Source: Leguminivora glycinivorella (taxonomy: Eukaryota > Arthropoda > Insecta > Lepidoptera > Tortricidae). Taken from it: DNA of 64,000 nt. Under the pieces are notes generated by a model. That model was not told the origin of the DNA. It saw only the letters and a list, made by a program, of their open reading frames with translations, and ran no database searches. The stretch is from NCBI RefSeq assembly GCF_023078275.1, contig NC_062976.1:186001-250000 (forward strand), in the 5' to 3' direction. Numbering within the stretch: the stretch's first letter is position 1; each line of letters opens with the position of its first letter. Both the position numbers and the translations under genes were made by a program. Below, piece after piece: positions 9,888-20,590 of the stretch.

Positions 9888-11702
9888 ATGTCGCCGCTCG
9901 CCCGCTCGCTGCTCGCGCTCGCCGCGCTGCTCGCCGCCGCCGACGCCGAGCCAAACCCTTTTTGTGATAGCCTGGATTTGGGAAGAGATTGTGAATATCT
10001 ATTTTTATATTCAGATCTGTTATTAGTCAATTCATATGAAAAATAACAAGGTAAATTGAAGGGTGAATCAAGTAACGCGAGACTTCTGGGGCTCGTTTTT
10101 TTTTTAAATTGGCATTACATGACCACCTATCGCTTGTCGTGGAAAGTGCCGACCCTGAGCTATCGAGTCATTATAATATTATTTTTTTAATATATGTAAT
10201 AATTGCAGAAAACTTAGGATTTAATTTAACCCGACGTTTCGGACATGACCATTACGTCTTGTGGTATTAAATAAGAAAACATTTATTGACACGCATATAA
10301 AAATTGAACATTTACACAAAAATATTAAAAAATAAAATAGACAATTAGCATGCATGTCAAAAGGAACGGGCTCAGCATGTTATGCTGCGCAGCCATTTTA
10401 TTACAAATTGACGGCGCAACGCTGATTTTCAGTCCGTCCCCTTTTCTGAACCTCATTAACAACTATGCGGTGTAGGTTTGTATTTAAATAATATCTGTAT
10501 ATTTTCATATTTTCGTGCTGTATATTTTCAGATGGCTTTCCATTGAGTAACTACCAGAAATTTACGCTAACTGTTGCCGGTGGCAAAGTCGTCATTCCTG
10601 ATGTAAGATTTTTATGACTGTTTTTGTACCTATACTTAAATAGTATTGAAAACTATGCTTGAGTTTTAAGGAAATGTATTAGAAGGGATATAAATATAAA
10701 AAAAAAAAAAATAATAAATAAATCGTTTATTCTCAAAATAAACCCTTTTTTAATAACATTAGATCTTCTGCCAAACTGCAGGACAGTTTGTTGGCAGAGG
10801 GGACTCCCTTACATAATCTAAGTGAGTAGAACTATCTAAGTATGTTTACGCTAGGTACAGTTTTGATGTATTGCTTACAGAAAGTTTTAACTTCAAATTA
10901 TCTATGAAAATAACTATCTAAGTGGATAAATTCTAGGTACAGCTTTGATTTACATTTTACAGTAATTTCAACTTTAGTTTTTCTAAGAGAAAGTTTTTCA
11001 TTTTAATTTTGAAAAGAAATAGATTTGAAGCATTTTATCTGTTTCCCACGTTGACTGTGTAATGATTCGTTTGTAAAAAAAATTATATCGCTCCTAACAT
11101 AATACAATAGATCTGTAGATAGCTAAGGTAGTGGTTCACAAGAAGTTTAAATACAGAGATACTTTATTGTTTTTTTTTTTCGAAATTCGATAGATATTTA
11201 AAATAACTCTTTATTGTATCATTCAAGCATTCATTTAGAGACTTAAAACTTTCATGAGACATCTTTTCAATATTAAAAAACGGTAGAAGTACGTCGGAAT
11301 ATACGGAGTACACGGAGTGTTACCACAACGAGTCCTCATGTCATGGCCTGACGATCACTCAACTAATTTTTGACACAAGTCGCCAATTACGATAATAATA
11401 CAAGAGATAATTTATGTGTTTTTCTTTCATTTTCTTTCAGTAATACTTAATATAAACTAATTCAGCCTTTTATTATTCTATAGAAATGTTCCAGACCAGG
11501 AAACAAAATAGTCGGCGAGTCTATCAGCGTATGTAACACGCCAAACTCAAAGCCCATAATCATGCCAGCGTTGCAGACACAGTATCATTTCAAACCGAAC
11601 TTCGCTCTGGTGGATATCAGGTGCCCACGCGATGTCGCTGGCTGCGATCGGCTCAAGGTTGAAATCTGGCAGTTTTGCGAAATGGTGACAGCACCTCAAT
11701 GA
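9888..11702 (+). CDS. Gene 2 of secreted six-Cys family (130 aa, 3 exons)
   Basis: Exons 9888-9990, 10532-10602 and 11484-11702, phases 1 and 0. Signal peptide MSPLARSLLALAALLAAADA (residues 1-20); exon 2 gives KFTLTVAGG and VVIPD; exon 3 begins KCSRPGNK, carries VCNTP, CPRDVAGC and ends FCEMVTAPQ. All six mature Cys are present (14 residues between Cys2 and Cys3, 6 between Cys4 and Cys5, 10 between Cys5 and Cys6). The donor is weak: the position matching the gene 1 donor reads GGGAAG instead of GGTAAG, and T|GTGAAT at 9991 is the only nearby same-phase site. It makes exon 1 103 bp, as in gene 3. Intron 1 holds a Penelope-type terminal motif (10231-10265). The closest paralogue is gene 3. AATAAA at 11855. 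Function unknown. Confidence 0.78.
10231..10265 (-). repeat. Penelope-like terminal motif, fragment
   Basis: On the - strand: ACCACAAGACG, then GTCCGAAACGTCGGG, the terminal motif seen in the Penelope-like pair at 27640-29145. It lies in intron 1 of gene 2. Confidence 0.55.
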
Positions 11703-11854
11703 GCACGGAAATCCTTCCGTCTAACCACCTAATATTTTCCTATTCACACTCCCGTGTACTATTTCCTTAATTTTTATTTCGCCCTTGCAGATTTGTAACC
11801 TGTCGATTGTAATAAGAAAATTTTTTAAGGTGGTGTGTTAGAGGGTTCTTAATC

Positions 11855-11860
11855 AATAAA
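11855..11860 (+). terminator. AATAAA polyadenylation signal of gene 2
   Basis: Hexamer about 150 bp after the stop of gene 2; a further ATAATAAAT follows. Confidence 0.55.
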
Positions 11861-11869
11861 TTAAATAAT

Positions 11870-12640
11870 AAATCATTTTTTTATTGCACTCACAAAAATA
11901 CATAATTAATCTGCATATGAAGTTGTGAATATTTGTCAGTACTTATACTACTTATTAAATAAATGTAGACGGCACGCAACTAATAACAGTTATATATAAC
12001 GTACAATTTTTGGACGCTGAAACTACAGTTTTAAAGTTAGATTAAACTTTTTTAAATAGGTGCAGGTACTTGAGATATTTCTATCGACACTGTCAAGAGG
12101 TTTACATAATGATATACGTAATTTATAATAAGTACATTTATTTCTTACTTTTGTAGGTTTACAATAGATCTTATAACTAGACATCAGTGCTAACTTGGTT
12201 GTACAATATTGTTATTACACATGAAACTTTTTATCACGGAGAAAATTAATTATAAAATAATTAAAATCCAATGTTTACTAATATCTGTTTTTGTTACTAA
12301 AACAAACATTGATAACTTCAATTTATTTACATACATATATCAGAAACATCAGAGTACTTTTCATTATCTTGCTGGGGAAAAAATATTATCAAGTGCAGAA
12401 CGCACCACACAAAATATGGAACGCCACGGCAGCACGTGGCATGCCGGGCTCCAGGCCCTTATACGACCGTCCGATCACTATCAAGAGGATCTCGTCACAA
12501 AAAGAACGCCGCACTGAATGATCTCGAATTAAAGGACCCAAAACAAAAGCCGGGTGGCAAACGAATAAACAATAAAAATCTCTAATTAATTAAATGAAAA
12601 TTACTCCAGTTTCTGTATCAGACCTTGAAGTAAACAAAAC
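11870..12640. other. Intergenic, nothing recognised
   Basis: AT-rich with one moderately GC-rich patch (12400-12510). Two short overlapping open frames there show no recognisable domain. Confidence 0.5.
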
Positions 12641-12647
12641 CCAACAA

Positions 12648-12775
12648 ATGTCATTCCAGAACAGCCTTAAAAAACCTATGATAACATTTGTTATCATGTT
12701 TCTAAAATATTATATTTTCCAAAAATCAATACCTAAACTATATCAAAATAATACAAAGTTTTTCTGGAATGACAG
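12648..12775 (+). repeat. Short inverted repeat, MITE-like
   Basis: TGTCATTCCAGAA near the left end is mirrored by TTCTGGAATGACA near the right end, with a second inner inversion ATGATAACAT/ATGTTATCAT-like around 12680. Confidence 0.5.
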
Positions 12776-12954
12776 CCAAAATACCTACAATTTCGAATAA
12801 TACTTGTTGTATGGCAAACCTGCAACAGATAAACATAAATATGTGCATTTGAAGTGCAACAGATAATGCAATGAACGAGAAGAAAGTGTTTCATTCAAAA
12901 ATTAAATTTATCCAAAATATTTAATTACGACTATCAAAAAATCTGCTACGTTAC

Positions 12955-13765
12955 AACCTAATCCACTTTTTGGTAGCAGTTCATTTGTGTGTGGGTCACA
13001 GTTCTAACCTAACCTAACCACTTTTTGGTAGCAGTTCGTTTGTGTGTACCTCACAATTCTAACCTAACCTAACCACTTTTTGGTAGCAGTTCATTTGCAG
13101 TTCTAACCTAACCTAACCTAACCACTTTTTTGTAGCAGTTCGTTTGTGTGTGGGTCGCAGTTCTAACCTAACCTAACCTAACCCACTTTTTTGTAGCAGT
13201 TCGTTTGTGTGTGGGTCGCAGTTCTAACCTAACCAAACCCACTTTTGGTAGCAGTTCGTTTGTATGTGGGTCGCAGTTCTAACCTAACCTAACCCACTTT
13301 TGGTAGCAGTTCGTTTGTGTGTGGGTCGCAGTTCTAACCTAACCCACTTTTTGGCAGCAGTTAGTTTGTTGTAGGTCGCAATTCTAACCTAATCCACTTT
13401 TTGGTAGCAGTTCGTCTGTGTGTGGGTCGCAGTTCTAACCTAACCTAACCCACTTTTGGTAGCAGTTCGTTTGTGTATGGGTCGCAGTTCTAACTTAACC
13501 CAACCCACTTTTTGGTAGCAGTTCGTGTGTGTGCGGATCGGAGTTATAACCTAACCTAACCCACTTTTTGGTAGCAGTTCGTCTGTGTGTGGGTCGCAGT
13601 TCTAACCTAACCTAACCCACTTTTGGTAGCAGTTCGTGTGTGCGGGTCGCAATTCTAACTTAACCTAACCCACTTTTTGATAGCAGTTCGTGTGTGTGCG
13701 GGTCGGAGTTATAACCTAACCTAACCCACTTTTTGGTAGCAGTTCGTCTGTGTGTGGATCGCTTC
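12955..13765 (+). repeat. Minisatellite with telomere-like CCTAACCTAACC motif
   Basis: About 15 units of 50-60 bp, each made of CCTAACCTAACC(C)ACTTTT, GGTAGCAGTTCGT and TGTGTGGGTCGCAGTTCTAA. CCTAA is the complement of the insect telomere repeat TTAGG. A related array lies at 41880-45030. Confidence 0.9.
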
Positions 13766-14490
13766 GCTGTCTAATGAGACTGGTCGAAACGCGCTGTGCA
13801 TGAGGTGCGGTGTACATGGGTTTAGCGGAGGGGCTACTAAATTTGGTCATTATATTCGGTAATATATTTGTATATTTTTTGGTAATCAATTATTTATTAA
13901 GTTACAATGAGCGCATTAATTTGGTGCTTAAATTTGGGGCTCATTTACTATTTTTGGTGCTTGTTTACAATTTAATGTGAACGGTTTACTTTAAACTGGT
14001 GGCAGTTGTATAATTTTAAGTAACATTATTTTGGTGCTCAACTACATTTTTTGGTTGCAAGTTTGCGGCACCAAAACTTTTTTTGGTGCTCATTTAAATA
14101 ATAGCCGAAATATAGTTGATTTAATATTATAGAAATCATGAACAAACTTACCGGCAACTCAAAGTCACGATCTGCAGTAAATAATTCAACGAAAGTTTAA
14201 ATTATGTTTAAGTTTCTTTTGGTGTTATTACATAATTAAAAATAGTCTTATCATAGTAAGCCGTCAGCTTCGCGGCCAGACTACTAGTTGAGTAATAAAT
14301 ATATAGCGACTGATCCAATGTTTAATATATTTAAAACATAATTGAGTTCACATACGAATTATCAACGGGTAAGGAAACATTTTAATGTTTATTATTTTTA
14401 ATAGTTAATAATCGAATTATTGTTAACAATTTATAGTAGTTTATATAAATTGGACACAATTATAATTTAATGTACTTACAATAGCAATCG
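13766..14490. other. Intergenic, nothing recognised
   Basis: AT-rich spacer upstream of gene 3. A loose recurrence of TTTGGTGCTCA occurs between 13920 and 14100, without clear periodicity. Confidence 0.5.
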
Positions 14491-14493
14491 TAA

Positions 14494-14569
14494 TATATAA
14501 GTGAGTCGGCATCCATAGCACGTTATTCCCGCCGCCGCCGTCCTCGCCGCCGCCGCCGCCGCCGCCGCC
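14494..14569 (+). promoter_or_regulatory. Putative TATA box and (GCC)n leader of gene 3
   Basis: TATATAA at 14494-14500, GAGTCGGC at 14503-14510, ATTCCCGCC at 14525-14533, then (GCC)n to the ATG at 14570. Same order as gene 1, with 31 bp from TATA to ATTCCC. Confidence 0.55.
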
Positions 14570-15467
14570 ATGTCGCCGCTCGCCCGCTCGCTGCTCGCGC
14601 TCGCCGCGCTGATCGCCGCCGCCGACGCCGAGCTACCCAACTATTGCAGCAACGAGCGAACGGGTAAACAGGGTAAATATCATTTGTGTACCATATTTTC
14701 GCCTCTAGTTGTAATTGAATTACATTATAGAACATAACAAGAAACACATGATAATGGAAATAGGATGCATATGGGTACTATGAAAGATAAAAACAGAAAT
14801 ATCTATTTTTTACTAATACTTACTTTCATCATTTCATTTAATTCCCAGTGGGCATTCCAGCAGACAACGTTGAAAAATTCACGTTGACCGTTTCCGGAGG
14901 CCTTGTCCGTATTCCCGATGTAAGATTTATATTCATTTTTTTTATCGTTTCGAACAAGAAAATCATCCCAATTATCCGAACCCACGAAAACGTGAATGTA
15001 CTCTGAAAAATTATATGAAACGAATAAAAGTGAATGTGAGACGATGATGGATAGATTAGAGAAATATCGCAGAATTTAAAAACATGCTGCGCAGACCCCA
15101 AGAAGCGCACCCGTGAAGTTTCATTAAAAGTGCGCTTGTGGCCTATTTGGTGAATTGAATACCTACATTATTTGTATTGAGTTACTTCTATTCCCCGTCC
15201 CTCTTAGCCCCTTTTGTTCAATATGTATTCCCGTTTAATTTACAGAAATGTACCAGACCAGGAAACAAAATGATCGGCGAGTATAAGAGCGTATGTAATA
15301 TTCCTAATTATCAGCCCAAAATCAGACATATCTTGAAGACCCACAGACGATACTACGACAGTGAAATTTATATTGACTGTCCTAGCAATATCACCGGCTG
15401 TGATAGTCTCAAGCTTGAGATAACGCAGTACTGTCAAATGGTGGTTGCACCTCATTCATTTATTTGA
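14570..15467 (+). CDS. Gene 3 of secreted six-Cys family (131 aa, 3 exons)
   Basis: Exons 14570-14672, 14849-14919 and 15246-15467, phases 1 and 0, GT-AG. Signal peptide differs from that of gene 2 by one residue (L15 to I). Exon 2 encodes KFTLTVSGG and VRIPD; exon 3 starts KCTRPGNKMIGEY and carries VCNIP, CPSNITGC (with an N-glycosylation sequon NIT) and QYCQMVVAPH. All six Cys are present, with spacings equal to gene 2 (14, 6, 10). Introns are short (176 and 326 bp), the most compact + strand copy after gene 4. ATTAAA at 15515 may serve as the polyadenylation signal. Predicted secreted; molecular function unknown. This is the best reference member of the KC(T/S)RPG subgroup (genes 1-3). Confidence 0.85.
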
Positions 15468-15649
15468 GAGGACATCGCGATGTGATGTGACTAATGTGAA
15501 TGAAGTTCTTGAGGATTAAAATCGTTAAAATTAAATTGTAACAACTGTTATCAGTGTTTTATTTTATTAGGTAACATTTCATAAAATATTTTTTCACTTA
15601 GCGTTGCACAGCACATTGGTGGACAAATTACTATTAGGTAAATAAGTAT

Positions 15650-16080
15650 AAATAATAAATAATAATAAAAAAGCTTTATTTAATTCCACACACAAATATA
15701 TACAGTAAGTAACAAAAATTATTAAGGAACTTTAAAATATGTTTTTTTTTTAGTTAAATTAAATATAAAAGAAACTATAGACTAAAAATCAAATATGTGT
15801 GGACCCCTTCTGGGTAAAAGCCTCCCCCAAAGTGTTCCATGTGTCTCTGTCTGTGGCTGTAACAAGCCATCCTTGTCCTGCTGTCGCTACTATCTCGTCT
15901 GCCCACCTGGCGCGCGGACGGGCTTGAGCACGTTTGCCCAGTGGTCCAGACCATTTTATTGCTCTAATGGTCCATCTGTCATCTGTGTATCTGGCTACAT
16001 GGCCCGCCCACGCCCATTTTCGTCTCAGTGAGAAAATTAGGGCATCCTTGACCTTTGTTTTCTTTCGGATAAGCGTATTC
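15650..16080 (-). mobile_element. RTE-clade LINE, C-terminal fragment
   Basis: The - strand reads, with interruptions, the RTE C-terminal pattern: a GHVAR-like block, a trp-rich RW...DE block, W...DRD-W and EAFTQ. The 3' tail is (TTA/TAA)-rich at 15650-15672. Confidence 0.65.
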
Positions 16081-16780
16081 TTTCTTTAAAGAATACGGTA
16101 AATAAGTACTTAAGTTTATTTATTTAATCTTTTTCCTGCGCGTGTAGTGTAAGAAAATTGTATTATTGTAACAAGAAGTACCCTAATTATCTTCCGATGT
16201 AGTTGTGAGTTCAAGTTTCATCCAAGACTATTCTTTAATTTTAATGTATTATATATGTACTCAAAATAATCGAAAAAGGAACTCTTTTCTTAATAGAAAA
16301 TTATATTTACTAAGTGCTTATGTTTATGTACTTTACAATATACGTTATTATAAATTTACATGTATGTAAAATTATAAATAGTACTGTTTAAATTAATATG
16401 TATTAATGAGTAGTATATCGAAATCTTTTATAACTACCATTAATCGGCCTTGTGTTTGTACATATCATTAAGTGATGCAAATCCATTTGATATGGATATA
16501 ACTGCGTAACTATACTTACAGACTTACGGAGGCAAGACTAAATATTGGAGGCAAATAATACATCTTACGTTTCTTTGGAATTTTAACCTGTAGGTAATCT
16601 TGTTTTGCAAAGAGACATAGTTGTTGTTTCACCACTCGAGCTAAAATTGTTATTGAACTGCCAGCGTACAGAGTGGATCAAATCCAACAATACATGGAAA
16701 ATAATATTTTTAAATTAAATTTTATCATCGAAGTGTAAAGTACTACGATGAGTTACGGCTAAACTCTAACAAATTCAAGA
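16081..16780. other. Intergenic, nothing recognised
   Basis: Strongly AT-rich spacer without supported coding or repeat content. Confidence 0.5.
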
Positions 16781-16854
16781 AGACTTGCGTAATTGGCACG
16801 GATATCACTTGTCATGTGTTACGCGTGTGTGTCACGTGTTAATCAGAAAATTAC

Positions 16855-16965
16855 TCGCCGCCGCCGCCATCGCCCCGCTGATCAGCCGCCGCCGCCGCCG
16901 CGCTGACCAGCCGCTGCCGACGCTGCCGCCGCCGCCGACGCCATGTCACCGCCAAGCTAAACCTC
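16855..16965 (+). pseudogene. Decayed exon 1 relic of the six-Cys family
   Basis: A GC island in AT-rich surroundings repeats the family leader and signal-exon vocabulary: CGCTGATCAGCCGCCGCC, GCCGCCGCCGACGCC, and ATGTCACCGCC at 16943, where genes 2-5 read ATGTCGCCGCT. The frame from this ATG stops after four sense codons, and I found no exon 2 or 3 before gene 4. Probably the remains of a seventh copy. Unrelated GCC expansion is the alternative. Confidence 0.4.
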
Positions 16966-17339
16966 GTTACATGAATAGGTACGTCACTAGGCAGGAAGTC
17001 ACAAAAAGAAATCTATGGAGAACTGTGCCCCAAAAGCTCATAACTATACACTATTACACAATAGTAACAAATTAAGTATATTAGAACTCACGGTTGATGC
17101 ACGAGTCCAATAAACATTTATGATGAAAATACTCTTTTTTCTCTGTTATTTATACTCCAATGAAAAACGGTAGTTCATACAAAATACCTGTTAAAAAGCG
17201 TACATAAACTACCACGTTCAACGGGGCCGGATTGAAAATATAGCCTAGTTCTGTATTCCTATCTATCGTGTTATAGGTTCAGTTAGGCTGGCCAATTTAT
17301 CGTGGTCCTTAAAAGCTACAAAAGATAATGTAGTTCATA

Positions 17340-17620
17340 TAAGTGACTCAATGTCCCGCCAAATTAATATGGAGTTGGACGGGACATGTTGCTAGGGTGA
17401 TGGCAGGTGGATCAAAATGTTAACGGAATGGTGGCCGCTAACAAATGTAAGAAGTGCCTGGCATCCGTTAGCTCGTTGGGTCGACGAGATCCGAAGAACT
17501 GCGGGTCACAACTGGATGAGATTAGCCCAGGACCGGGAGAAGTGGCGTACTAGAAGAGAGACCTATGCTCAGCAGTGGGCGATAAGGGCTGATATGACTG
17601 ACTGATATGACATATTTATA
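17340..17620 (+). mobile_element. RTE-clade LINE, 3'-terminal fragment
   Basis: Encodes HPLARWVDEIRRTAGHNWMR and the QDREKWRTRRETYAQQW block of the RTE C-terminus, followed by a TGAC-rich tail. A sister fragment lies on the - strand at 55905-56060. Confidence 0.75.
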
Positions 17621-17879
17621 TACGACACATAAACAGCCACTGTGCCAACTCGCGTCTTAGAGCATTAGCTCTGGCAAGCCACTCTGGACGGCCGCTTAAG
17701 GCAAGCCAGAGGTGAGTCTTGCCCCTGCTCAATGTTCACTACAGCCGGTCAACGAAGGCAAGGCCTCCGGCTTGACCTGACCTGAGACGGCATGGGATCC
17801 ATGAGGCACGCCACTTTCCATTGTGCTCGCTAGAATCCCTGCCGGCCAACCAAATGACAATCGTTGACGCTAGACGCCG

Positions 17880-17965
17880 ATCGTAACGCAGTCTGGCTCT
17901 GTCGCACCAATACGGAAGAGCGATAGGTAATAGCTAGCTACGATAGTAAGCGTTTGCGCATTTAG
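17880..17965 (-). mobile_element. MITE family C, partial
   Basis: Contains the complements of the GACAGAGCCAG, GCGATAG and AGCGTTTGCGCAT blocks of family C; the ends are missing. Confidence 0.5.
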
Positions 17966-17994
17966 CTAAGTACCCTGCAATATTTTACTACTAT

Positions 17995-18215
17995 TAACTT
18001 GACTGCTGTGTGTTCGGTGAAGGAAAACATCGTGAGGAAACCGGACTAATTCCAATAAGGTCTAGTTTACCCTTCGGGTTGATAGGTCAGATGGCAGTCG
18101 CTTTCGTAAAAACTAGTGCCTACGCCAAATCTTGGGATCAGTTGTCAAAGCGGACCCCAGGCTCACATGAACCGTGGCAAATGCCGGGATAAGGCAAGGA
18201 GGATGATGATTAACT
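17995..18215 (+). repeat. LINE-like 3' end with ATG-rich tail
   Basis: Blocks GGAAAACATCGTGAGGAAAC, CAGATGGCAGTCGCTTTCGT, AAGCGGACCCCAGGCTCA and AAATGCCGGGATAAGGCAAG, then GGATGATGATTA. It is an abundant lepidopteran interspersed repeat type by my recollection. Its last block recurs inside the palindrome at 50289-50372. Confidence 0.6.
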
Positions 18216-18830
18216 TGACTGTACTTTGAGACGTCAACTCGCTTGTACACAGTAGGCACAGACAATTGCTCCGTACAAAAATGGAGCGTAGATTTTCCAC
18301 GTGGAAGTTTGGATTGAATTTAGGTTCTGAATATTCCCGAGTTTATTAGAGCCGGGGCGAGAGTTCAAAGCTTTGTTGATTTTAGGACAATTGGGGCTTA
18401 GCTGACAAGCGATTGGAAATGGTTAGAGGTAATGCGCTTTAGTGATTGTGATTGATGATTTAGTGTTTTGTAGGTTTTTATGTGTTTTTATGTCTGTCTC
18501 AGTGGTGATAGTGTCCATCAATGTGTCAAAATTGTAAATTGTTCCCAAGACGACTTTTTAAAATATTTTTGGACTAGATCTATACAATTGAGAGGGGTTA
18601 AACCTCAGTTTATGTTTTTGTTGAGATGCCCGTGACCATGGTGCATGTAACAATATATAAAACATAATATCATCATTTACACATGGATACATAAGAAGCA
18701 ACTGCATAAAAATATCGAGAGCTCAACAAAAACTAACAAGGTGTATGTTATTATATAGACCGTTACCTAAATCATGGTATATACATACAATATCTCAGTC
18801 AATGTGCGTCTAATGAAATAACCGTAGGTA
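18216..18830. other. Intergenic, nothing recognised
   Basis: AT-rich spacer. Confidence 0.5.
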
Positions 18831-18831
18831 C

Positions 18832-19011
18832 TTATTTTTAAATTAAAGGAAAAATGGAAAAATTCACACCTCCGGCAGGACTCGAACCTGCGACCTTAGG
18901 CCTTGCCCCCTTTGCTTAGCTTTGGCTTTGGCCCCGGCAAGGCCAAAGGTCGCAGGTTCGAGTCCTGCCGGAGGTGTGAATGTTTCAATTTTTCCTTTAA
19001 TTTAAAAATAT
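18832..19011 (+). mobile_element. 180-bp palindrome built of two inverted tRNA 3' halves
   Basis: The right arm carries GGTCGCAGGTTCGAGTCCTG plus CCGGAGGTGTGAA, a T-arm/B-box (GGTTCGAGTCC) sequence. The left arm is its complement. Both extend into TTTAATTT-type AT arms, and the loop is a GGC-rich segment. Whole-length inverted symmetry suggests a foldback MITE. Confidence 0.7.
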
Positions 19012-19470
19012 GTAATATCGCTCGCAGACGTTTCTGCATGATAAAAAACAAATTTAACCGTACTTACTTATAACATGGTTTCATTTACAATCGAACGTTA
19101 AACCATGTTATCACAGCTGTTTCTAGACTCTTGGAGACGAAACATATGAACATCGGGAACCGTCTGCAGCGGCTCGACGTAAATTGATCTATCGCGGAGC
19201 ATCGCCGACAATTGGACGGAGCGGAGGCTTATCGTCGCGTCTTGGGAATTAAGGGGCATACTTGCGACTAACCTTTGTACATTATTTTCTGAAGGACACA
19301 ATATTTCTGAAGACGATTAAATTTGTATTCAGAGTTTTAAGACTTTTAAGTTTTAATAAATTTATTAAAACATTCAATAAAATATTAAAACACAATAATA
19401 TGTTTTAGTATAAAATAAGTGTTATTTATACTAAAACCTAACAAATGAACACTTATGCTAAAAACTTATA
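19012..19470. other. Intergenic, nothing recognised
   Basis: A short - strand open frame (19098-19301) has no recognisable domain. Confidence 0.4.
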
Positions 19471-19474
19471 AAAG

Positions 19475-19625
19475 GCTGGCCACATTGCCCCGCTGGATAG
19501 CAATGCTGATCCGCTGAGCGAAATATTGGCCAGCCCTCTGGTCACCAGACGCCTCTATGAGTTGTTACGGCAGGGGATGTATTTGTAAGATCCAACGGAA
19601 TCAAAAACTGATTGAAAATACATCC
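19475..19625 (-). mobile_element. Retroelement C-terminal fragment, degenerate
   Basis: The - strand resembles the fragment at 49836-50087: the segment matching its VTGDRRAG...ISIAIQRGN region is readable here with stops. Confidence 0.45.
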
Positions 19626-20214
19626 CTCTGCAGCACAACAGGTAATCATCAGTCACCTATTGGGAATTAGTGCGTAGATCACTTGTACTTTTAGCTTAAG
19701 TCTTTGATTGATTTCTGTTTTTAAATCTTTAATAAATAAGAAAATGTATCGAATTCATGTAATCCTCGTAAATATACAATAGCGGTAAATATTCTAAATG
19801 AACGTCGCCTTAACCAGTCTTGCGGCCATCGTCTAGAACTCTAGACTGTCTCCGAGATGTTATCGCGGCAGCTTCTGATGTTGACGGAACAATGAACTTC
19901 AAGACGGTGCTCTTGTAAGTCTGTATTGTAACTGGTCTATCGTACTACCATGAGTTAAAGTTAGCACGTTTCTCATAGCGTATAGGAAATTAATTTTATG
20001 AACTTAATATTTCTAGCAACTTATTGGGGGCGTTATTAACTTTCTATAAGAGGGTTTGCGTTATACAAGAGGGTCGAAAAATAAATGAGTTACAAATTTC
20101 CTTTTCGTACGTGTATCGTACGACGTTTTTCAGTACAAGATGGCCCTGTGAAGTTTCAACCTGACTAGAAATTAACCATTTTGCGTGGGTTGCGGAGTGT
20201 AGCCAAAAGCACCA

Positions 20215-20590
20215 TCTTTTTTTAATACTACGTCGGTGGCAAACAAGCATACAGTCCGCCTGATGGAAAGCGGTCACCGTAACCTATGGACGCCTGCAAC
20301 TCAAGAAGTATCACATGCGCGTTGCCAACCCTTAGAAACGTGTACACTCCCTTTTGCTGTGTTAAGTACACATCAAAAAGGAGTGTACAAGTTCCAAGGA
20401 GGGTTCGGGTTGCCGACGACTCAAAGGACAATAGACGGAACAAATTTAGTTCCGTAGGTCCTTCCGTCAGGAGCACACCGCACCCTCGTTGAGCTCTGGC
20501 AGCCTTACTCAACGGCAGGAACACAACCATGAGTAGGTTCTAGTGCTATTTGGCTGCGGTCTTCTGTAAGGTAGAGGTACTCCTCAGTTG
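20215..20590 (-). mobile_element. LINE 3'-end copy
   Basis: On the + strand: TTTTTTTAATACTACGTCGG, GGCAAACAAGCATA, GGAAAGCGGTCACCGTAACC and the inner palindrome around TTGTACACTCC. The poly(A) side lies at the left, so the copy is on the - strand. Same family as 3833-4297, 33265-33665 and 49386-49535. Confidence 0.75.
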
